Shown here piece by piece: positions 15,906-22,976 of a stretch of 64,000 nucleotides of DNA. The DNA is from Mucilaginibacter sp. OK268 (GTDB lineage: Bacteria; Bacteroidota; Bacteroidia; Sphingobacteriales; Sphingobacteriaceae). Each line of letters begins with the position of its first letter. Positions within the stretch are counted from its first letter, which is position 1. Below the pieces are notes generated by a model, which saw nothing but the letters and a program-made list of their open reading frames with translations, was not told the origin of the DNA and did not search any database. Location of the stretch: the NCBI RefSeq assembly GCF_900103125.1, contig NZ_FNJV01000012.1, positions 62,001 to 126,000 on the forward strand, in the 5' to 3' direction. The position numbers were made by a program, and so were the translations under genes.

Positions 15906-16799
15906 TCAACTTCTTGGTATGCTGATAATGGCCCTATCTTCCATTCTTTTTAATATGACCGCGGCACCCAGTTGCTGCGATACCGCGTTGGCATCAAAAA
16001 CACGATCCTTAACATATTTACCTTTGGTATAATGGTTACAGAAACTCCAGAGATATGGACTGTGTAATCCTTTGCCGGCATAACCAAAACCATTGTAACC
16101 CTCCAGTTTTTGTAATATGAAAGGCAGGCTCCAGTTGTTCACCTTATCGTATTTCATGAGTTTAAGCGCATCGACAGCGCTCTCTTCAAAAGTAAATGGC
16201 GGACCATGCCCAACCTTCGGCCGGTGCGCAGGTACCTGTACTGTGTAACCAGTTAAAGGATCGCCGTTATGTAAATGTTTTTTAAAACTGAAAGAACATT
16301 CCAGGTAATGTACGCAGGCTATAAAATACCAGGGGATAGAAGAGCCGCCACCAAAAAAATTAACCGGTGAATAAACATCGCCACCCAACAAACTGGTACT
16401 GTTAAAAAAGTTATTGCCAAAAATAGTATTGGTTTGCGGTTGCGCACCCACATTCAACAGGCTGTTGGGTTGTGCCGCGCCAATTGTTGGCAAACTGAGC
16501 GAACCCGCGCTAAACCTGTCAAAATAAGAAGTATAGCTGGAAGCAAACAGGTTTCTGTTTGTCGGCGGAAACAACATGCCATTGCCTAAACGAACCAGGC
16601 TTGATATGTTTTCGTACCGGTTACGGTTTACGGTTACATTTTCATCAATCACTTTATCAACCTGGGCAATTTTTTCTTTGGCAATTACACAGGTATTAAA
16701 AAGCAACAGGTATTCCATAGCCGTTGGGATGGATGACTTTTTTACCTTTTTTTTTGTGGTAGGTACAGGGGCACGCGTTATTCTTTTCTTCTTTTTCAT
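15906..16799 (-). CDS. Lysozyme-like T6SS effector candidate
   Basis: 297 residues, no signal peptide. The strongly basic N-terminus (MKKKKRITRAPVPTTKKKVKK) and a low-complexity Gly/Asn/Ser linker (about 75-155) precede a domain of about 130 residues. The domain resembles lysozyme-like proteins: IACVHYLECSFSF (E167 candidate acid), HLHNGDPLTGYTV, VPAHRP, PPFTFEESAVDAL, LEGYNGFGY, SPYLWSFCNHYTKGKYV. The same run of motifs (HNGDPLT, P-FTWEES, YNG-GY, SPYLWS---Y-KGKY) occurs in small bacterial and phage glycoside hydrolases acting on cell walls. Being leaderless, clustered with the T6SS and followed by a lipoprotein gene, it most likely travels through Hcp/VgrG to attack peptidoglycan. The assignment is by motif reading only. 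Confidence 0.65.
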   Translation of the reverse strand: MKKKKRITRAPVPTTKKKVKKSSIPTAMEYLLLFNTCVIAKEKIAQVDKVIDENVTVNRNRYENISSLVRLGNGMLFPPTNRNLFASSYTSYFDRFSAGSLSLPTIGAAQPNSLLNVGAQPQTNTIFGNNFFNSTSLLGGDVYSPVNFFGGGSSIPWYFIACVHYLECSFSFKKHLHNGDPLTGYTVQVPAHRPKVGHGPPFTFEESAVDALKLMKYDKVNNWSLPFILQKLEGYNGFGYAGKGLHSPYLWSFCNHYTKGKYVKDRVFDANAVSQQLGAAVILKRMEDRAIISIPRS

Positions 16800-16834
16800 A
16801 GGTGTATCAAAGAAATAAATAAGAACAAACTAAA

Positions 16835-16876
16835 AAAATACGGAGAAAATACTTTTACTTACTTTCTCCGTATTTT
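16835..16876 (-). terminator. Terminator downstream of the hcp pair
   Basis: AAAATACGGAGAAA (16835-16848) pairs with TTTCTCCGTATTTT (16863-16876). On the minus strand the stem is followed by a run of seven T residues. It lies 22 bp after the second hcp stop codon and separates the highly expressed hcp genes from the effector units. Confidence 0.75.
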
Positions 16877-16897
16877 CAGTTCATATAAAACAACGGC

Positions 16898-17290
16898 TTA
16901 TTTAGGCCAATCGTTTTCGTGCTGGGCATTGCCCATTTTTAGTTTGCGTGCCGATATAACAAAGCTTAATGACATTGGATTGTTTCCAATGATAGATATA
17001 CCTTCGTTATACTGGATAATGTAACCTTCTTCAAAGTTCAACTCCTTCATTTTGGCGTCTTCGTCTGATTTTTTAAAGGTAATAGTTCCGTTAATCGGTT
17101 TGTATTGATTATTAACCATTGATTCGATAACCGATGTATCCTCAGTTGATTCAACCTCAACTTGTATGGTACCACCGTAAACACCAGATGACGGACGGCC
17201 TTTTGCGTCCACATCCCTGTTTAATGAAAAGCTGCACTGCAGCACATCAAATTCCTTTGATCCGAGATTAATTCTTGCTTTGAAAGCCAT
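16898..17290 (-). CDS. tssD: Hcp tube protein of the T6SS (copy 2)
   Basis: 130 residues of the Bacteroidota Hcp (TssD) type. Conserved blocks include MAFKARINLGSKEFDVL, the RPSSGVYGGTIQVEVEST core, SMVNNQYKPINGT and SFVISARKLKMG. It forms hexameric rings stacked into the tube delivered by sheath contraction. It differs from the first copy at many positions (about 70 percent identity by eye), chiefly in NGTITFK and the C-terminal NAQHENDWPK. It is downstream of the first copy after a 78-bp gap and ahead of a terminator. Two different Hcp proteins may fit different cargo. Confidence 0.95.
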   Translation of the reverse strand: MAFKARINLGSKEFDVLQCSFSLNRDVDAKGRPSSGVYGGTIQVEVESTEDTSVIESMVNNQYKPINGTITFKKSDEDAKMKELNFEEGYIIQYNEGISIIGNNPMSLSFVISARKLKMGNAQHENDWPK

Positions 17291-17368
17291 GGTTCTAAAA
17301 ATTTTAAATTAAAAAAATAACAGGGTGCCTAAAGCACCAGCACAATTTGGTCAAAAAAATTAATTAGT

Positions 17369-17767
17369 TTAATTTTTGCCCGGCCAGTCATTTACATGCT
17401 CGGCACTACCTAATTTAAGCTTGCGTGCAGAGATCACAAACTTTAGGCTCATTGGAGTGGATCCAGTAATGTCAATCCCCTCAGAATACTTCACGATGTA
17501 ACCATCCTCAAAAGAAAGCTCTTTCATTTTAGCATCTTCTTCAGATTTTTTGATCAGCAAAGTACCTGCAATAGGTTTGTACTGGTTGTTTACCATCGAC
17601 TCGATGATGGAAGTGTCTTCGGTTGATTCGATCTCGATATCGATCGTACCACCATAAACGCCAGAGGAAGGGCGTCCTTTTGAATCAACATCGCGGTTAA
17701 GCGCATACGAGCAAGTAAGTACATCGTAATCCTTGCCCGAAAAATTTAATCTTGCTTTGAAAGCCAT
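17369..17767 (-). CDS. tssD: Hcp tube protein of the T6SS (copy 1)
   Basis: 132 residues of Bacteroidota TssD type (MAFKARLNFSGKDYDVLTC, SKGRPSSGVYGGTIDIEIEST, SMVNNQYKPIAGT, MSLKFVISARKLKLGS, ending VNDWPGKN). It assembles the secreted tube and carries small cargo inside the ring. It follows the flavodoxin-like gene after a 105-bp AT-rich gap with a hairpin, so it probably has its own promoter. No fused toxin domain is present, unlike some evolved Hcp proteins. Confidence 0.95.
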   Translation of the reverse strand: MAFKARLNFSGKDYDVLTCSYALNRDVDSKGRPSSGVYGGTIDIEIESTEDTSIIESMVNNQYKPIAGTLLIKKSEEDAKMKELSFEDGYIVKYSEGIDITGSTPMSLKFVISARKLKLGSAEHVNDWPGKN

Positions 17768-17797
17768 AACGATAAATTTTAAAGGTTAATAATTTAA

Positions 17798-17822
17798 AAG
17801 AATACAGTTTTTCTGTATTCTT
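17798..17822 (-). terminator. Hairpin between the flavodoxin-like gene and hcp copy 1
   Basis: AAGAATACAG (17798-17807) and CTGTATTCTT (17813-17822) form a perfect 10-bp stem with a T5 loop, 50 bp after the flavodoxin-like stop and 30 bp before the hcp start. It may terminate the upstream gene or stabilise the hcp leader. Confidence 0.5.
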
Positions 17823-17872
17823 AATAACTACAAATAAGAATTATTATTGTTTCGGGAAATATTATTTTTTTA

Positions 17873-18442
17873 TCAAATAAGCTTTAACCCAAACGAATAT
17901 AATTTTTGCAGCCATTTTTTGCTGTATTCGTTTTGCAGGGAGTATAAATGCCCTATGGTGCTGGTATGTACAGGCTTTATCTGGCGTTTTTCGAGGATGC
18001 CTTTTTTTATAGCCAGATAGGTAGGATGTTGATTTTTTTGCCAGTCGTCCCAGGCGGCTTCATCCAGTATAGATATTATTCTGGCAGTTTTTCCACTAAA
18101 GTTAATATCCATACGCCCGGCAGAACTTATAAATACCTGATCGGGCATAAATATGCGGTCAAAAAAGCCTTTGATGCGGGTATTGATGGAGTCTTTATAA
18201 ACAGGGCAAAAAATAGCGATATGCGTGGCCCATTTTAACATGTTGATAGATTGCAGCAGATCGGGCTCCGTATCGGTATTGGGCAGGGCAAACTGTTTAT
18301 TGGGATTAAACTTCAGATCGGCAATAACCAACTCTTTTACGACACACTGGGCGGCTTCTGCCCCATCTTTATAAGCGCCGATTAATGCGGCCGTGTTCTC
18401 GCCTTTATTAATGTCTGCATTAATGATCAATAGCTGCCTCAT
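17873..18442 (-). CDS. Flavodoxin-like NAD(P)H-dependent oxidoreductase
   Basis: 189 residues. It starts MRQLLIINADINKGENTAALIG, the N-terminal beta strand and phosphate-binding turn of flavodoxin-fold proteins. Then come ATHIAIFCPVYKDSINTRIKGFFDRIF, of which CPVY------IKGFFDR is the diagnostic part, and VFISSAGR. These indicate a Flavodoxin_2 (NQO1/quinone reductase) or FMN-binding reductase. It lies between tssC and hcp on the same strand, with hairpins on both sides. It has no known T6SS role. It might be an unrelated passenger gene or a redox factor acting with an effector. Confidence 0.8.
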   Translation of the reverse strand: MRQLLIINADINKGENTAALIGAYKDGAEAAQCVVKELVIADLKFNPNKQFALPNTDTEPDLLQSINMLKWATHIAIFCPVYKDSINTRIKGFFDRIFMPDQVFISSAGRMDINFSGKTARIISILDEAAWDDWQKNQHPTYLAIKKGILEKRQIKPVHTSTIGHLYSLQNEYSKKWLQKLYSFGLKLI

Positions 18443-18508
18443 TGGCTACAAACATAGCCAGTATTTAACAATAAATAAAGCTGAGGGCGAACTTAAATTA
18501 ACATAAAA

Positions 18509-18546
18509 CAAATGAGCCATTTAACGGGTGTTAAATGGCTCATTTG
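18509..18546 (-). terminator. Terminator downstream of tssC
   Basis: CAAATGAGCCATTTAAC (18509-18525) and its exact complement at 18530-18546 form a 17-bp stem with a GGGT loop, 6 bp after the tssC stop. On the minus strand a T-rich tail (TGTTTTATG) follows. It marks the end of the tssQ-to-tssC unit. Confidence 0.75.
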
Positions 18547-18552
18547 CGTTTG

Positions 18553-19932
18553 TTATTGTTGCTTATATTCGGTATCCCAGGTTGTGCTGGCATCCTCACC
18601 CTTCTGGCCGTCTAACTTCACTACGAAGCTTTTGGCCGGGAAGTATGGAGTAATATTAATATCCAGATGGATGCGGTCTTTCTGCTGCTCATCGCGTTCA
18701 AAACGTACTATCTTAAAACGTTCAATCAACCTGTCAGGACCCTGAATATTATCCAGGAATTTTACGATCTGCGAACGAAGATCCTGCTCAGTTTTGGAGT
18801 TCCAGTTTTCAAAAGCGCGACGGTTCAAAAAGTCGAACAATACTTTAGTGATATAATCAAATACGCGAACTACAGAGTAGGTTTGTAAACCTATATTATC
18901 GCCATTGAATAATGTTTTGGCCGAAAATGCCATTACCTTACCGTACTCATTAACCATAGGCACCAGTCCTACGCGCTCCAGGTGTGATATTTCGCTTTTC
19001 TTCAAATCAAACCGTACACCGTCAACCTCATTTACAGCACCGTGTTTTTTACCGGCGGTAACCTGCGACATTAATGTATAGTACATTTTACCGGCTAATG
19101 CCGCCGAGCCTGGTATATACAGATCATCCACTTCTCCGGCTTCCGATACCTTACCACGGCCTACCAGCCAATTACAAGTCATGATGGTGTTTGATTTAAA
19201 GGCATCGCCGCCTGTTAAATTAGCCGCGGTAAATAAGTCTACCACATCATCGGGTTGTTCCAGATCGGCAAAATCGGTAACTAACATCACCTTGTTATCA
19301 TAAGCTATTTTTGACCAGCGCTCCACTACTTTATTGGAACCCAGGTAACCCGGGATAACCAGTATGGAATAGTTTTGACGCAGATCCAAACGATCGTAAT
19401 TTTGTTTTAACTCGTTGGCGGTAAATTCAATGAACCTTGGATTGTCCAGCTCTTTCAACTGATCAAGCGAGGCATTCATCACCACCACATTTTTCAATTT
19501 ATCAGCCTCGGTATTTTTATAAAACAAATGAACCGAGCGATAAGCCTGCTCAAGCTCACGTGTGGCTTGCAGGGTATTTAGTAAATTGTGATTTAAATTC
19601 TCTTCGGTGCTTTTGAGGTTTTCGGTACTTTTTTCGACGATACTACTTACCGAATCTCCGTTTTCTAAAGCATCAATCCACTGGTTAAGCTTTAATTTTA
19701 ACTCTTCGCGCTCTGTTTTCTTTTCATCGTCGGTTAAAAATATCTGTTTGCGGGCTTTGCGTTCGGGATTAAGGTTCTGTAAACCTTCAATTGTAGCTTC
19801 CAGCAGGTCGAAACCACCTACACGTGAAAGTTTATCAAGACTTGATGATAGCGATAGCTCCTCTTTTTCTTTTGGTTTATAAGCCTGACCAGATGACTGA
19901 TCATTAAGTATCTGCTCGTTGGGTGTTGCCAT
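18553..19932 (-). CDS. tssC: T6SS sheath large subunit TssC
   Basis: 459 residues of the VipB/EvpB family that forms the contractile sheath with TssB. A helical N-terminal third with heptad-like stretches (ESTENLKSTEENLNHNLLNTL) leads to the family core VVVMNASLDQL, YSILVIPGYLGS and VMLVTDFADLEQPDDVVDLF. Then come a CNWLVGRG region, RVFDYITKVLFDFLNRRAFENW and the C-terminal segment ending VVKLDGQKG. Length agrees with Bacteroidota TssC. It lies 25 bp after tssB, and a terminator follows. Confidence 0.95.
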   Translation of the reverse strand: MATPNEQILNDQSSGQAYKPKEKEELSLSSSLDKLSRVGGFDLLEATIEGLQNLNPERKARKQIFLTDDEKKTEREELKLKLNQWIDALENGDSVSSIVEKSTENLKSTEENLNHNLLNTLQATRELEQAYRSVHLFYKNTEADKLKNVVVMNASLDQLKELDNPRFIEFTANELKQNYDRLDLRQNYSILVIPGYLGSNKVVERWSKIAYDNKVMLVTDFADLEQPDDVVDLFTAANLTGGDAFKSNTIMTCNWLVGRGKVSEAGEVDDLYIPGSAALAGKMYYTLMSQVTAGKKHGAVNEVDGVRFDLKKSEISHLERVGLVPMVNEYGKVMAFSAKTLFNGDNIGLQTYSVVRVFDYITKVLFDFLNRRAFENWNSKTEQDLRSQIVKFLDNIQGPDRLIERFKIVRFERDEQQKDRIHLDINITPYFPAKSFVVKLDGQKGEDASTTWDTEYKQQ

Positions 19933-19957
19933 GATCGTGTTTTTATTTGTTTAGGTA

Positions 19958-20398
19958 TTATTGCTCCAACTCTTTAACTATACCCTTCAGCGCGTCAATA
20001 AAAGCCTGTTTGGTTTCGGCATTATCAAGAGTTGTTTTTAATGTTTTGTTTGTTTTTAACTGCTTAATGATATTCTGATACATTTCGCGCTGAATATTGA
20101 GCTTACGCAGATAATTACTTTGCTGAACCAGTCTTTTCGGAGCAAAATCGCCCAGGTTGTCAAAATGAAAGGTTTCGTTGATGTTTGATCCGTCTATTTT
20201 ATCAAACGCTACATTAACTTTGGGTTTGTAGTGTCCAAATACCTCTTCCACATTTTTCAACCCTTCAACCTTTTCGGGTCTAAGCGGTTCATTATCTGTT
20301 AGTTTTTGGATAAATAATGTTTTATTAGGGGCTATATCATTAAATGCTTCTGAGGTATCGACTTTCTTCTCGTTTCCTCCTATTTCGTAGTTAAACAT
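19958..20398 (-). CDS. tssB: T6SS sheath small subunit TssB
   Basis: 146 residues. The N-terminus MFNYEIGGNEKKVDTSEAFNDIAPNKTL and the middle VAFDKIDGSNINETFHFDNLGDFAPKRLVQQSNYLRKLNIQ show the TssB (VipA) pattern: F-NLGDF-P--------LR-L. The rest is a helical tail. It forms protomers with TssC (immediately downstream), and the finished sheath is recycled by ClpV. It starts 97 bp after clpV, so an internal promoter is possible. Confidence 0.93.
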   Translation of the reverse strand: MFNYEIGGNEKKVDTSEAFNDIAPNKTLFIQKLTDNEPLRPEKVEGLKNVEEVFGHYKPKVNVAFDKIDGSNINETFHFDNLGDFAPKRLVQQSNYLRKLNIQREMYQNIIKQLKTNKTLKTTLDNAETKQAFIDALKGIVKELEQ

Positions 20399-20494
20399 AG
20401 TTTCTTAATTAAATGATAAGTATAGAATTGTAAATATTAATAATGTAATTATTTGTAAATTGTTTTCGCTGTGCCTTAATTCTTTCAAAAAGAG

Positions 20495-22975
20495 TTACTT
20501 AATATCCCATAACAGCTCATCGGTGCCTGTATTTTTGCTTATGATCACGCTATTTCCCTTTTTTAACTCTCCGGAAATAATATATCGCGATATAGGCCTC
20601 CGGAGCTGATTACGGATTACGCCCGATAATTGCCTTGCGCCATATTTAGGTGTAAAACCTTTCAAAGCCAACATGCTCTTGGCTTCGTCACTGATCTGCA
20701 TACCAATGCCCATTTTTTCGAGTGCCTGAACCAGGCTTTTAAGTTGAATGTCGAATATCCGCACTACATTTTCTTCGGATATTGGCGCAAATGGTACAAT
20801 TTCAGATAGGCGGGCCAGAAACTCCGGACGGAAATTTTTACCCATCACTTCCATTAATTGTGATGATGTGGGCATATTTCCTTTTTGTATCTCACCTGCA
20901 ACCCATTCGCTGCCAATGTTAGAAGTAAACAGGATCAGCGCGTTTGAAAAATCACCTTCTTTTCCCAACCTGTCATGCATATGACCTTCGTCCAGTATCT
21001 GTAAAAAAATGTCGAACACTGAGGGGTGCGCTTTCTCGATCTCATCAAATAATACTACCGAGTAAGGCTGCTGGCGGATCTTATTCACCAGAAGGCCACC
21101 TTCTTCGTACCCTACGTATCCCGGGGGCGCTCCGTATAATAGTGCTGCAGAATGCTCTTCCTTAAACTCCGACATATCAAACCGGATCATGGCTTTTTCA
21201 TCATTGAACAGGAACTCCGCAATTGATTTAGCCAGTTCGGTTTTACCCGTACCGGTTGGGCCCAATAAAAAGAACGAACCGATGGGTTGCCCCTTTTTAT
21301 TTAAACCACTCCGCGATTCCAGGATAGCATCCGATACTGCTTTCAACGCCTGATCCTGCCCTACTACGCGTTTCTTTAAAAAGCCTTCCATGTTTAAAAG
21401 CCTTTCTTTTTCCTGCGCTTGTATCTTACCTAAAGGGATCCCTGTTTTATAGGATATAATGGCCGCGATATCCTGCTTATCCACAATTTCGGTTTTATTG
21501 CCGGCCAAAGTTTCCAGCTGACCTATATTCCGTTCGAAATAAGCATTGTATTCTTCTGGGGTTTCCAGGCTTTCCACCTGTGTTTCGTCTTCCAGTTGCC
21601 CCAGTAACACGGCGCTGATCTTATTACGAAGCAAGGAGTATAACCATTTGTAGGACGCTATCAGCTCGGGATCATCCTGGCTGTTTTTAAGCTCCCCAAA
21701 ACGGGTACGCAGCTCGGCCAGGGAGGTAACCGAAGTATCGTTCATTAAGCGGATGGCGGCCATGGTACGGTCAAGCAGATCAAAAGCGGCATCGGGCAAG
21801 CGCCTGTCTTTCAGATAACGCTGTGCCAGGCGCACACATTCTTCAGCAGCATTATCATCAACTTTCAGGTTATGATGCGCCTCATAACGGGGCACCAGTT
21901 TTTTCAGCATTTTTATAGCTGTGGCCGTATCCGGCTCATTTACCTGCAACACCTCAAACCGGCGACTAAAAGCTTGTTCGGGCTCAATAACCTTCCGGTA
22001 CTCGTCAATGGTAGTAGCGCCTATTACGGTTATTTCGCCACGGGCCAATTCAGGCTTCAGCAAATTGCCTACGCCTCCACCTATCGGCCCTTTATTGTCT
22101 AATAGTGTATGTATCTCGTCAATAAACAGGATAGCTTTGTCCAACTGCTTTAACTCCCGCAGAATATTTTTGAGCCTATCCTCGATCTCGCCTTTATAAG
22201 AGGCCCCGGCTATTAATGAGCCCAGATCCAACTCATACAACTGTACATTCTTTAATGAATCGGGTACCTGGTTATTTACAATATCCAAAGCAAAACCATC
22301 CACCAGGGCCGTTTTACCCACCCCGGCATCACCGGTTATCATCACATTGGGTTTTGTACGGCGGCTTAATATTTCCATTACCATACGGGTTTCCCGCTCT
22401 CGGCCAATAATGGGGTCAATCTTATCACGACGGGCCAGCTCGGTACGGTCGATACAATATTTCAGCAAAGCACTGTTTGACTTTTTTGGCGTATGCCCGC
22501 CGCTGTCATCATTCCCGCTTGTTTGCACCGCTTGCTGTATTTCCTCATTGCTCAGGTAAATATCCAACAGTTCCTTTTCTTTTACCGGGAACGATTTAAG
22601 CTGATTTACATCAAAACCCACATTTGGTTTAACCAATGCAATAAGCACACAAACCGGGGTTATCAGATCAACCCCAAGCTTAATACGCACGTTATCGGCC
22701 TCTTCAAATACCTGCCTAACGGCATTATTTCCCAGCATTTCGTCGGGTACAGTAATAGCCGGCGCATATTCTTCTATCCGCACATCGGCCCAATCCTGCA
22801 CGTAAGCAGCATCTTTACCCAAAGATTGCAGCATTCCGCGCAAGCCCACCTCCTGGTGCATTATACCTTTTAACAGGTGTGCCGGGCCAAACTCCTTATG
22901 ATGATACTCTTTCGCAAGAGATTGCGCCACCCTAATGGCTGTTTTTACTGATTCGCTGAGATTAACTACATTCAT
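20495..22975 (-). CDS. clpV: T6SS sheath-recycling ATPase ClpV (TssH)
   Basis: 826 residues, a Hsp100/Clp AAA+ protein. The N-domain (1-150) precedes the first AAA module with Walker A GDAGVGKT at about 215 and Walker B ILFIDEIHTLLD. A middle domain follows, then the second AAA with Walker A GPTGTGKTELAKS at about 571 and Walker B VVLFDEIEKAHP. IGSFFLLGPTG precedes the second P-loop. It disassembles the contracted TssBC sheath. It follows tssR with a 1-bp gap and precedes tssB, so it is part of one transcript. ClpV-type context is shown by neighbouring tss genes rather than by sequence alone. Confidence 0.96.
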   Translation of the reverse strand: MNVVNLSESVKTAIRVAQSLAKEYHHKEFGPAHLLKGIMHQEVGLRGMLQSLGKDAAYVQDWADVRIEEYAPAITVPDEMLGNNAVRQVFEEADNVRIKLGVDLITPVCVLIALVKPNVGFDVNQLKSFPVKEKELLDIYLSNEEIQQAVQTSGNDDSGGHTPKKSNSALLKYCIDRTELARRDKIDPIIGRERETRMVMEILSRRTKPNVMITGDAGVGKTALVDGFALDIVNNQVPDSLKNVQLYELDLGSLIAGASYKGEIEDRLKNILRELKQLDKAILFIDEIHTLLDNKGPIGGGVGNLLKPELARGEITVIGATTIDEYRKVIEPEQAFSRRFEVLQVNEPDTATAIKMLKKLVPRYEAHHNLKVDDNAAEECVRLAQRYLKDRRLPDAAFDLLDRTMAAIRLMNDTSVTSLAELRTRFGELKNSQDDPELIASYKWLYSLLRNKISAVLLGQLEDETQVESLETPEEYNAYFERNIGQLETLAGNKTEIVDKQDIAAIISYKTGIPLGKIQAQEKERLLNMEGFLKKRVVGQDQALKAVSDAILESRSGLNKKGQPIGSFFLLGPTGTGKTELAKSIAEFLFNDEKAMIRFDMSEFKEEHSAALLYGAPPGYVGYEEGGLLVNKIRQQPYSVVLFDEIEKAHPSVFDIFLQILDEGHMHDRLGKEGDFSNALILFTSNIGSEWVAGEIQKGNMPTSSQLMEVMGKNFRPEFLARLSEIVPFAPISEENVVRIFDIQLKSLVQALEKMGIGMQISDEAKSMLALKGFTPKYGARQLSGVIRNQLRRPISRYIISGELKKGNSVIISKNTGTDELLWDIK

Positions 22976-22976
22976 C

